From the NCBI GenBank assembly GCA_041628615.1, contig JBFKOW010000049.1:1-19802 (forward strand): a DNA stretch of 19,802 nt, written 5' to 3'. Under the pieces are notes generated by a model. The model ran no database searches. It saw nothing but the letters and a program-made list of their open reading frames with translations, and was not told the origin of the DNA. This DNA comes from JAMWZF01 sp041628615 (GTDB lineage: Bacteria > Pseudomonadota > Alphaproteobacteria > Rhodobacterales > Rhodobacteraceae). How positions within the stretch are numbered: the first letter of the stretch is position 1; each line of letters starts with the position of its first letter. Both the position numbers and the translations under genes were made by a program. Of this stretch, positions 13,471-19,802 are shown one piece after another.

Positions 13471-14751
13471 ATGTCCCAGATGCCCCCGAACCGCCTGAAC
13501 CTTGCCGATCTCAAGGCGCAAAGCCCCAAGGACCTTCTGTCGATGGCGGAAGAGCTCGAGATCGAGAACGCGACCACGATGCGCAAGGGCGAGATGATGT
13601 TCTCGATCCTGAAGGAGCGCGCGGAAGAGGATTGGGTCATCGGCGGCGACGGGGTGCTGGAGGTGCTGCAGGACGGGTTCGGGTTCCTGCGGTCGCCGGA
13701 AGCGAACTACCTGCCGGGCCCGGACGACATCTATGTCAGCCCCGAGATGATCCGGCAGTATTCGCTGCGGACGGGCGACACCATCGAGGGCGTCATCAAG
13801 GAGCCTGACGACACCGAGCGCTACTTCGCGCTGACCAGCGTCGAGATGATCAACTTCGAGGATCCCGAGAAGGCGCGGCACAAGGTGGCCTTCGACAACC
13901 TGACGCCGCTTTACCCGGACGAGCGGCTGAAGATGGAAATCGAGGATCCGACGATCAAGGACCGGTCGGCCCGGATCATCGACCTGGTCGCGCCGATCGG
14001 GAAGGGGCAGCGGTCGCTCATCGTCGCGCCGCCGCGGACCGGCAAGACGGTGCTGCTTCAGAACATCGCCCATTCGATCGAGGCGAACCATCCGGAGTGC
14101 TACCTCATCGTGCTGCTCATCGACGAGCGGCCGGAAGAGGTGACCGACATGCAGCGGTCGGTGAAGGGCGAGGTGGTGTCCTCGACCTTCGACGAACCGG
14201 CCTCGCGCCACGTTGCGGTGTCCGAGATGGTGATCGAGAAGGCGAAGCGCCTGGTCGAGCACAAGCGTGACGTGGTGATCCTGCTCGACTCGATCACCCG
14301 CCTGGGCCGGGCGTTCAACACAACGGTGCCGTCCTCGGGCAAGGTGCTGACCGGCGGTGTCGACGCCAACGCGCTGCAGCGGCCGAAGCGGTTCTTCGGC
14401 GCGGCCCGGAACATCGAGGAGGGCGGATCGCTGACCATCATCGCGACCGCGCTGATCGATACCGGCAGCCGGATGGACGAGGTGATCTTCGAAGAGTTCA
14501 AGGGCACCGGCAACTCCGAGATCGTGCTCGACCGCAAGGTCGCGGACAAGCGGGTGTTCCCGGCGATGGACATCCTGAAGTCCGGCACCCGGAAGGAGGA
14601 ACTGCTGGTCGACAAGGGCGACCTGCAGAAGACCTACGTGCTGCGCCGGATCCTGAACCCGATGGGCACCACGGACGCCATCGAGTTCCTGATCTCGAAG
14701 CTGAAGCAGACCAAGACCAACTCCGAGTTCTTCGACTCGATGAACACCTGA
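13471..14751 (+). CDS. rho: Transcription termination factor Rho
   Basis: Rho is a hexameric RNA helicase that loads on C-rich transcripts and ends transcription. The 426-residue protein has the N-terminal helical region (LADLKAQSPKDLLSMAEELEIEN), the cold-shock-like RNA-binding domain with DGVLEVLQDGFGFLRS (60-75) and PDDIYVSPEMIR (84-95), the ATPase P-loop APPRTGKTVLL (186-196), Walker B VVILLDSITRLGRA (268-281), and the Q-loop SSGKVLTGGVDANAL (288-302) that contacts RNA in the central pore. Length is close to E. coli Rho. The ATG at 13471 has AAGGAG at 13460-13465. mnmE starts 16 bp after the stop, so rho is probably first in a rho-mnmE-mnmG-rsmG-parAB transcript. Rho often regulates its own leader; that is an inference here. 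Confidence 0.98.
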   Translation: MSQMPPNRLNLADLKAQSPKDLLSMAEELEIENATTMRKGEMMFSILKERAEEDWVIGGDGVLEVLQDGFGFLRSPEANYLPGPDDIYVSPEMIRQYSLRTGDTIEGVIKEPDDTERYFALTSVEMINFEDPEKARHKVAFDNLTPLYPDERLKMEIEDPTIKDRSARIIDLVAPIGKGQRSLIVAPPRTGKTVLLQNIAHSIEANHPECYLIVLLIDERPEEVTDMQRSVKGEVVSSTFDEPASRHVAVSEMVIEKAKRLVEHKRDVVILLDSITRLGRAFNTTVPSSGKVLTGGVDANALQRPKRFFGAARNIEEGGSLTIIATALIDTGSRMDEVIFEEFKGTGNSEIVLDRKVADKRVFPAMDILKSGTRKEELLVDKGDLQKTYVLRRILNPMGTTDAIEFLISKLKQTKTNSEFFDSMNT

Positions 14752-14767
14752 CGGCCGGCGCGGGGCC

Positions 14768-16051
14768 ATGGACACGATCTTTGCGCCAGCCACGGCGGTG
14801 GGCCGCGCGGGGGTGGCCATCGTCCGGATCTCGGGCCCCGAGGCCCGCGCGGCGGCGGGCCGGCTGACCGGGCCATTGCCCGAGACGGGGCGGAGGTTGC
14901 GGGATGTCTGGCGGCCGGCCGACGGCGACCTGCTCGACAAGGCGCTGGTCCTGGTCTTTCCCGCCGGCCACAGCTTTACCGGCGAGGAGACCGTCGAGCT
15001 TCACCTGCACGGGGCGCCGACCATCGTGCAGGCGGTCTGTGCTGAACTGGCCGGGATGCCGGGGCTGCGGCCCGCCGAGGCCGGGGAGTTCACCCGCCGC
15101 GCCTTCGCCAACGGCAAGCTCGACCTCGTGCAGGTCGAGGGACTGGCCGACCTCATCGATGCCGAAACCGAGGAGCAGCGCCGGCTGGCGGCGAAGGTTC
15201 TCGACGGCACGCTGAGCCGCGAGGTCGAGCGCTGGCGGGCGTTGCTGGTGCGGGCGCTGGCGCTGATCGAGGCGACGATCGATTTCGCCGACGAGGACGT
15301 GCCCGTCGATGTTGGTCCGGAAGTCGGCAGCCTGCTGCGGGACTGCCTGTCCGGACTGCGCGCGGAACTCCAGGGGTTCCGCGGCGCCGAGCTGGTGCGG
15401 GACGGGTTCGAGGTGGCGATCGTCGGACCGCCGAATGTCGGCAAGTCGACGCTGCTGAACCGGCTGGCCGGGCGCGAGGCGGCAATCACCTCGACCGTCG
15501 CAGGGACGACCCGCGACGTCATCGAGGTCCGGCTGGAGGTCGCCGGTTTGCCGGTCACGCTTCTCGACACCGCGGGGCTTCGGGAGACCGCCGACACGGT
15601 CGAGCGGCTCGGGGTGGAGCGCGCCCGGTCGCGGGCCGGGGCGGCGGACCTACGCATCATCCTCGTCGAGCCGGGCACGGAACCGGCAGTGGAACCGCAG
15701 GGCGACGATATCGTGCTGGCGGCGAAGGCCGATTTGACTGGCGATCCGGAGGGCATCTCCGGTACGACCGGGCAGGGGGTGACGGCGCTGCTCGACCGGA
15801 TCGGCGCGATCCTGAGGCATCGGACGAAAGAGGCCGGGCTGATCGGCCGGGAACGCCAGCGGGCCGCCGTCATGCGGGCGGCCGAGGGGATCGACCGGGC
15901 GCTCTCCGATCTCGACATCCTCGGCGAATCGCCCGATCTGGTGGCCGAGGAGGTCCGGATCGCGGTCCGGGCGCTCGAGTCCCTTGTCGGGCGGATCGAT
16001 GTGGAACATGTACTGGGAGAGATCTTCTCCAGCTTCTGCATCGGAAAGTAA
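14768..16051 (+). CDS. mnmE: tRNA modification GTPase MnmE (TrmE)
   Basis: MnmE works with MnmG to install the carboxymethylaminomethyl (or aminomethyl) group on wobble U34 of certain tRNAs, using a folate one-carbon unit and GTP. The 427-residue protein has the N-terminal folate-binding domain (1-115, starting DTIFAPATA), a helical domain, and the inserted GTPase domain: G1 GPPNVGKST (220-228), G2 TTRD (247-250), G3 DTAGLRET (267-274). At G4 the usual NKxD reads AKAD (319-322), so the Asn is replaced. The C-terminus FCIGK carries the family's catalytic-loop Cys424. Somewhat short compared with E. coli (454). The ATG at 14768 is 16 bp after rho. The mnmG start follows within 13 bp of the stop. 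Confidence 0.96.
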   Translation: MDTIFAPATAVGRAGVAIVRISGPEARAAAGRLTGPLPETGRRLRDVWRPADGDLLDKALVLVFPAGHSFTGEETVELHLHGAPTIVQAVCAELAGMPGLRPAEAGEFTRRAFANGKLDLVQVEGLADLIDAETEEQRRLAAKVLDGTLSREVERWRALLVRALALIEATIDFADEDVPVDVGPEVGSLLRDCLSGLRAELQGFRGAELVRDGFEVAIVGPPNVGKSTLLNRLAGREAAITSTVAGTTRDVIEVRLEVAGLPVTLLDTAGLRETADTVERLGVERARSRAGAADLRIILVEPGTEPAVEPQGDDIVLAAKADLTGDPEGISGTTGQGVTALLDRIGAILRHRTKEAGLIGRERQRAAVMRAAEGIDRALSDLDILGESPDLVAEEVRIAVRALESLVGRIDVEHVLGEIFSSFCIGK

Positions 16052-16055
16052 GGAG
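16050..16055 (+). promoter_or_regulatory. Ribosome-binding site that decides the mnmG start
   Basis: AAGGAG lies 8 nt before GTG 16064 but abuts and overlaps GTG 16055. Spacing therefore favours 16064 as the translation start. The 8-nt spacer is the left half of the parS palindrome. Confidence 0.6.
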
Positions 16056-16071
16056 TGTTTCACGTGAAACA
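16056..16071. promoter_or_regulatory. parS: parS site 1 (ParB-binding centromere-like site)
   Basis: The perfect 16-bp palindrome TGTTTCACGTGAAACA, identical to the widely conserved bacterial chromosomal parS. It spans the Shine-Dalgarno spacer, start codon and first codons of mnmG. ParB loads here as a CTP-dependent clamp and spreads; ParA then moves the origin region. Confidence 0.97.
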
Positions 16072-17932
16072 TCCCGAGCCACGCGTGATCGTGATCGGCG
16101 GCGGCCATGCCGGGGCCGAGGCTGCCCACGCGGCCGCCCGGATGGGCGCTGCTGTCACCCTCGTCACCCTGCGGGCCGACGCGATCGGGGTGATGTCCTG
16201 CAACCCGGCGATCGGCGGCCTCGGCAAGGGGCACCTGGTCCGGGAGATCGACGCGCTCGACGGGATCATGGGACGGCTAGCCGACGCGGCGGGGATCCAG
16301 TTCCGCCTGCTCAACCGCAAGAAGGGCCCCGCCGTGCAGGGGCCCCGCGCACAGGCCGACCGCCGGCTCTACCGCCAGGCGACCCAGGCCGAGATCGCGT
16401 CCCATCCCGGGATCACCGTGGTGGAAGGCGAGGTCATTGGCCTGCGCAGCGAAGGGGGGAAGGTGACCGGCGTGGACCTGGCCGATGGCAGCGGGATCGC
16501 CGCCGGTGCCGTCATTCTGACCACCGGGACGTTCCTGAACGGCAAGATCTTCGTGGGCGACGAGACGCGGGCGGGCGGCCGCTTCGACGAGAAGCCCTCG
16601 GTCCGGCTGGCCGAGCAGATGCGCGAGCTGGCGCTCCGGCTGGGTCGACTCAAGACCGGCACGCCGCCGCGGCTCGACGGGCGAACCATCGACTGGGACG
16701 GCCTGGAGATGCAGCCGGGCGACGACGACCCGGCGATGTTTTCGTTCCTCAACACGGTGCCGGCGGTGCGGCAGGTCGCCTGCGGGATCACCCACACGAA
16801 CGCCCGGACGCACGACATCATCCGCGACAACCTCGGCCGCAGCGCGATGTATGGCGGGATGATCGAAGGCGTCGGCCCCCGCTACTGCCCGTCCATCGAG
16901 GACAAGATCGTGCGGTTCGCGGACAAGGACGCGCACCAGATCTTCCTGGAACCCGAGGGGCTGGACGATCCGACCGTCTATCCGAACGGGATCTCGACCT
17001 CGCTGCCGCTCGACGTGCAGGAGGCGTATGTCCGGTCCATCGCCGGCCTCGAACGGGCGGTCATCACCCAGCCGGGGTACGCCGTCGAGTACGATTACGT
17101 CGACCCGCGGTCGCTGGGTCCCGATCTGGCGCTGCGGGGGATGGAAGGGCTGTTCCTCGCCGGGCAGATCAACGGAACCACCGGGTACGAGGAAGCGGCG
17201 GCGCAGGGGCTGGTCGCCGGGCTGAACGCAGCGGCCGCCGTCACCGGCAGGGACCCGGTGCATTTCACCCGCCGCGAATCCTACATCGGCGTGCTGATCG
17301 ACGACCTCGTGACGAAGGGGGTCAGCGAGCCCTACCGGATGTTCACCTCGCGCGCGGAGTTCCGTCTGTCGCTGCGTGCCGACAACGCGGACCAGCGACT
17401 GACCGGCCGGGGCCGCGAGATCGGCTGCGTCGGGGAGGCGCGGTGGCGGGCGTTCTCGGACAAGATGACCGCGCTTTCGGCGGCGCGCGCCCGGCTGGAA
17501 GCGGTGTCGCTGTCGTCCCGCGCGTTGGCCGAGGCGGGTGTCGACGTGAACCCCGACGGGCCCCGGCGCACCGGGCTCGAAGCGCTTTCGCTGAAGGACA
17601 TGACGGTCCGGCGGCTCGCGGCTCTGGTCGACATCGACGAGATGCCCGACCCCGCCATCGCCGACCAGATCGAGCGGGACGCGATCTATGCCCAGTACAT
17701 CCTGCGGCAGGAACGGGACATCGAGGCGCTCGAACGCGACGAGTCCCTGCCGATCCCGGCGGATTTCGAGTTCGGCGACCTGCCCGGCCTGTCGACGGAA
17801 CTGCGCCAGAAGCTGATCGCCGCGCAGCCGCGCACCGTGGGGCAGGCGGGTCGCATCGACGGGATGACGCCGGCCGCGCTCATGCTGATCGCGGGACGGC
17901 TGAAACAGCGCGCCCGGCAGAAGTCCGCATGA
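16064..17932 (+). CDS. mnmG: tRNA uridine-5-carboxymethylaminomethyl modification enzyme MnmG (GidA)
   Basis: MnmG is the FAD/NADH partner of MnmE in wobble-uridine modification. The 622-residue protein has the FAD-binding VIVIGGGHAGAEAA (residues 8-21), SCNPAIGGLGKGHLVREID (45-63), the RKKGPAVQGPRAQADR segment, LKTGTPPRLDG, YCPSIEDKI with a conserved catalytic-type Cys, EGLDDPTVYPNG, LFLAGQINGTTGYEEAAAQG, and a C-terminal helical domain ending with GMTPAALMLIAGRL that docks MnmE. Start choice: GTG 16064 has AAGGAG at optimal spacing; GTG 16055 in the same frame would add M-F-H but overlaps the Shine-Dalgarno sequence, although that longer form is often annotated in relatives. parS site 1 covers the start. 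The stop overlaps rsmG as ATGA. Confidence 0.96.
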   Translation: MKHPEPRVIVIGGGHAGAEAAHAAARMGAAVTLVTLRADAIGVMSCNPAIGGLGKGHLVREIDALDGIMGRLADAAGIQFRLLNRKKGPAVQGPRAQADRRLYRQATQAEIASHPGITVVEGEVIGLRSEGGKVTGVDLADGSGIAAGAVILTTGTFLNGKIFVGDETRAGGRFDEKPSVRLAEQMRELALRLGRLKTGTPPRLDGRTIDWDGLEMQPGDDDPAMFSFLNTVPAVRQVACGITHTNARTHDIIRDNLGRSAMYGGMIEGVGPRYCPSIEDKIVRFADKDAHQIFLEPEGLDDPTVYPNGISTSLPLDVQEAYVRSIAGLERAVITQPGYAVEYDYVDPRSLGPDLALRGMEGLFLAGQINGTTGYEEAAAQGLVAGLNAAAAVTGRDPVHFTRRESYIGVLIDDLVTKGVSEPYRMFTSRAEFRLSLRADNADQRLTGRGREIGCVGEARWRAFSDKMTALSAARARLEAVSLSSRALAEAGVDVNPDGPRRTGLEALSLKDMTVRRLAALVDIDEMPDPAIADQIERDAIYAQYILRQERDIEALERDESLPIPADFEFGDLPGLSTELRQKLIAAQPRTVGQAGRIDGMTPAALMLIAGRLKQRARQKSA

Positions 17933-18546
17933 CGGAGCCTCGCCTCGACGTCGATGTTTCACGTGAAACAACGGCGAAATTGACGGATCTCGCCGCCGAA
18001 ACGCGCCGCTGGACCGCCAGGATCAACCTGATCGGGCCCCATACCGTGCCGGATCTCTGGGATCGGCACATCCGCGACTCGGCGCAGCTCTGGGCGATCG
18101 AGGCGCCCTCAAGCGGACTCTGGCTCGACCTCGGCAGCGGCGGCGGATATCCCGGCCTGGTGATCGCGGCGATTGCCGCCGAGGCGGCGCCCGGCCTTGC
18201 CGTCCGGCTCGTCGAATCGGATCGGCGCAAGGCGGCCTTCCTGCGGCAGATGAAGGCGCGGCTGGCGCTTTCCAACCTGGCGGTGGCCGCCGACCGCATC
18301 GAGCTGCTGCCGCCGCAGTCCGCGTCGATCCTTTCGGCCCGCGCCCTCGCGCCGCTTCCGAAATTGCTGGAATACGCGGAAAAACACCTCGAACCGGGTG
18401 GCATCGCGCTGTTCCACAAGGGCCGGGGCGCGGATGCCGAAATCCGCGACGCGCGCCGGACATGGCGCTTTGATCTCGCCGAAATACCCAGTAGGACAGA
18501 TCAAAACGCCAGCATACTGAGGTTGGAAAGGATCGAGCGTGCCTGA
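17929..18546 (+). CDS. rsmG: 16S rRNA (guanine-527-N7)-methyltransferase RsmG (GidB)
   Basis: RsmG methylates N7 of G527 in 16S rRNA using SAM; loss gives low-level streptomycin resistance in several bacteria. The 205-residue protein shows INLIGPHTVPDLWDRHIRDS (32-51, family motif), the SAM-binding WLDLGSGGGYPGLVIA (65-80), VRLVESDRRKAAFLRQ (motif II region with Glu) and ILSARALAPLPKLLEYA. Residues 10-14, VSRET, are encoded by parS site 2, so the DNA site fixes part of the protein N-terminus. The ATG at 17929 overlaps the mnmG stop by 4 bp; the stop overlaps parA by 8 bp. Longer frames upstream lie inside mnmG and are not coding. Confidence 0.96.
   Translation: MTEPRLDVDVSRETTAKLTDLAAETRRWTARINLIGPHTVPDLWDRHIRDSAQLWAIEAPSSGLWLDLGSGGGYPGLVIAAIAAEAAPGLAVRLVESDRRKAAFLRQMKARLALSNLAVAADRIELLPPQSASILSARALAPLPKLLEYAEKHLEPGGIALFHKGRGADAEIRDARRTWRFDLAEIPSRTDQNASILRLERIERA
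17955..17970. promoter_or_regulatory. parS: parS site 2
   Basis: A second perfect copy of TGTTTCACGTGAAACA, 1899 bp from the first, inside the 5' end of rsmG. It is read here in a different frame from site 1 (VSRET versus FHVKH). Confidence 0.97.
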
Positions 18547-19357
18547 CGAAATGGCCCCCCGTCCCCCCCGAATCGTCGCCATCGCCAACCAGAAGGGCGG
18601 CGTCGGCAAGACCACGACGGCGATCAACCTGGGCGCCGCGCTGGCCCGGAACGGCTACGACGTGCTGATCGTCGACCTCGATCCGCAGGGCAATGCGTCC
18701 ACCGGCCTCGGCGTCGCCAGCGCCGATCGCGAGATGACCACCTATGACGTGCTGTTCGCCGGCGTCCCGCCGCAGGAGGCGCTGCGCCCGACCGCGATCG
18801 AACGGCTGTCGATCATCCCGGCGACGACCGACCTGAGCTCCGCCGACCTCGAACTCGGGGCCATCGAGCGCCGCAGCTTCCTGCTGCGCGACGCGCTTTG
18901 CACCCCGATCAAGGGCGCGGCGCATTTCGACTTCGTGCTGATCGACTGTCCGCCGTCGCTCAGCCTGCTGACCGTCAACGCGCTGGTCGCCGCCGATGCC
19001 GTCCTGGTCCCGCTGCAATGCGAGTTCTTCGCGCTCGAGGGCCTGTCGCAACTGATGCTGACGATCCGCAACGTCCGGCAATCGGCCAATCCCGACCTTC
19101 GGCTGGACGGCGTGGTGCTGACCATGCACGACGTGCGCAACAACCTGTCCAAGCTGGTCGAGCAGGATGCCCGCGCGACGCTCGGGGATCTCGTGCTGGA
19201 AACCGTGGTGCCCCGCAACGTCCGGCTGAGCGAGGCGCCGTCCTTCGCGCTTCCGGTGATCGACTACGATCCCACCTCGCGCGGGGCAGAGGCCTATCTC
19301 TCGCTTGCGCGGGAAATCATGGCGCGGGTGAATCCCCGCAAGAAGGAGACCGCGTGA
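18539..19357 (+). CDS. parA: Chromosome partitioning ATPase ParA (Soj-like)
   Basis: ParA is a deviant Walker ATPase that binds DNA as an ATP dimer; ParB on parS stimulates its ATPase, which pulls the replicated origin toward the new pole. The 272-residue protein has the deviant Walker A NQKGGVGKTT (17-26, with the signature Lys before the P-loop), the switch I region VDLDPQGNAST (45-55), Walker B FVLIDCPPSLSLLTVNAL and a C-terminal SEAPSFALPVIDYDPTSRGAEAYLSLA typical of chromosomal ParA/Soj. There is no long N-terminal DNA-binding extension as in plasmid P1 ParA. Start GTG 18539 has AAGGAT about 7 nt upstream and overlaps rsmG by 8 bp; an internal ATG (18551) is less well placed. parB follows with a 1-bp overlap. 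Confidence 0.97.
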   Translation: MPDEMAPRPPRIVAIANQKGGVGKTTTAINLGAALARNGYDVLIVDLDPQGNASTGLGVASADREMTTYDVLFAGVPPQEALRPTAIERLSIIPATTDLSSADLELGAIERRSFLLRDALCTPIKGAAHFDFVLIDCPPSLSLLTVNALVAADAVLVPLQCEFFALEGLSQLMLTIRNVRQSANPDLRLDGVVLTMHDVRNNLSKLVEQDARATLGDLVLETVVPRNVRLSEAPSFALPVIDYDPTSRGAEAYLSLAREIMARVNPRKKETA

Positions 19358-19802
19358 TGGCCGGGCCCAACAAGCCGCGCGGCCTTGGCCGGGGTCTTTC
19401 CGCGTTGATGGCCGATGTGTCGCCCGCCGAATCGCCGGAACGGCCGGCCGAGCCACGCCCGGCCGACCGGCTGATCCCGATCGACCGCATCCACCCGAAC
19501 CCGGATCAGCCCCGCCGCAGTTTCTCCGACGACGCCCTGAACGAACTGGCCGCCTCGATCCGCGAGAAGGGGGTGATCCAGCCGCTGATCGTCCGCCCCG
19601 ATCCGGCCCGCCCCGACGCCTTCCAGATCGTCGCCGGGGAGCGCCGCTGGCGCGCCGCGCAGATCGCCCGGCTGCACGAACTGCCGGTGATCCTGCGCGA
19701 CTTCACCGATTCGGAAGTCCTCGAAGTCGCGATCATCGAGAACATCCAGCGCGCGGACCTCAACGCGATCGACGAGGCGCAGGGCTATCACCAGTTGATG
19801 GA
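19357..19802 (+). CDS. parB: Chromosome partitioning protein ParB, 3' part missing
   Basis: ParB is the parS-binding CTPase clamp. Only the first 148 residues are in the window. The N-terminal ParA-interaction motif GLGRGLSALM (9-18) is followed by an acidic/Pro linker and the ParB/Srx CTPase domain: IPIDRIHPNPDQPRR (40-54), QPLIVRP, the CTP-binding GERRWRA (94-100) and ENIQRADLN (128-136). The helix-turn-helix and dimerisation domain lie beyond the end. The ATG at 19357 overlaps the last base of the parA stop; AAGGAG (19343-19348) is 8 nt upstream. A GTG directly before it (19354) in the same frame is a possible alternative. Confidence 0.96.
   Translation, partial: MAGPNKPRGLGRGLSALMADVSPAESPERPAEPRPADRLIPIDRIHPNPDQPRRSFSDDALNELAASIREKGVIQPLIVRPDPARPDAFQIVAGERRWRAAQIARLHELPVILRDFTDSEVLEVAIIENIQRADLNAIDEAQGYHQLM

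Noticed and set aside
13368..13808. Plus-strand open frame starting in the rho leader
   Set aside because: It overlaps the first 110 codons of rho in another frame, is Arg/Gly-rich and has no motif.
1..19802. Mobile elements, CRISPR arrays, tRNA or rRNA genes, prophage or toxin-antitoxin genes
   Set aside because: I looked for transposase-like proteins, spaced direct repeats and clover-leaf patterns and saw none; every gene belongs to a conserved chromosomal family.

Overview
This is GC-rich chromosomal DNA from an alphaproteobacterium, most likely of the order Rhodobacterales. The basis is very high GC, the gene set (AddA, HslVU, Tim44-like protein, MltA, Smr, FxsA, SecB), and the order maf-aroE-coaE-dnaQ facing rho-mnmE-mnmG-rsmG-parA-parB. 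All genes look chromosomal and conserved. I see no mobile element, CRISPR array, tRNA, rRNA or defence island. The genus cannot be fixed from the sequence alone.

Layout. (1) Bases 1-6732, plus strand: 3' part of addA, then trxA with its terminator, the hslV-hslU protease pair and an MFS transporter. (2) Bases 6703-8961, minus strand: Tim44-like protein, mltA and smr, reading leftward. (3) Bases 9070-10178, plus strand: fxsA and secB. (4) Bases 10183-12947, minus strand: a tightly overlapping operon maf-aroE-coaE-dnaQ. (5) Bases 12948-13470: the only long gene-free stretch (523 bp). It holds a 46-bp segment of about 80% AT, several DnaA-box-like nonamers, two inverted repeats placed almost symmetrically around the AT-rich segment, and GANTC sites. 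(6) Bases 13471-19802, plus strand: rho, mnmE, mnmG, rsmG, parA and the 5' part of parB.

Main interpretation. Region 5 is very probably the chromosomal replication origin (oriC), and region 6 carries the parABS partition system. Two perfect 16-bp parS palindromes lie at 16056-16071 (in the translation start of mnmG) and 17955-17970 (inside the 5' end of rsmG), about 2.9 and 4.8 kb from the AT-rich segment. The window therefore appears to hold origin, centromere-like sites, ParA and the start of ParB within 7 kb. Genes flanking the origin are transcribed away from it on both sides. In Caulobacter, from memory, hemE and a PPDK-regulator gene lie next to oriC; neither is present here.

I found no clearly novel multi-gene system. 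The most interesting signals are the architecture of the 523-bp origin candidate, parS sites doing double duty as coding and translation-start sequence, and an MltA without any visible export signal.
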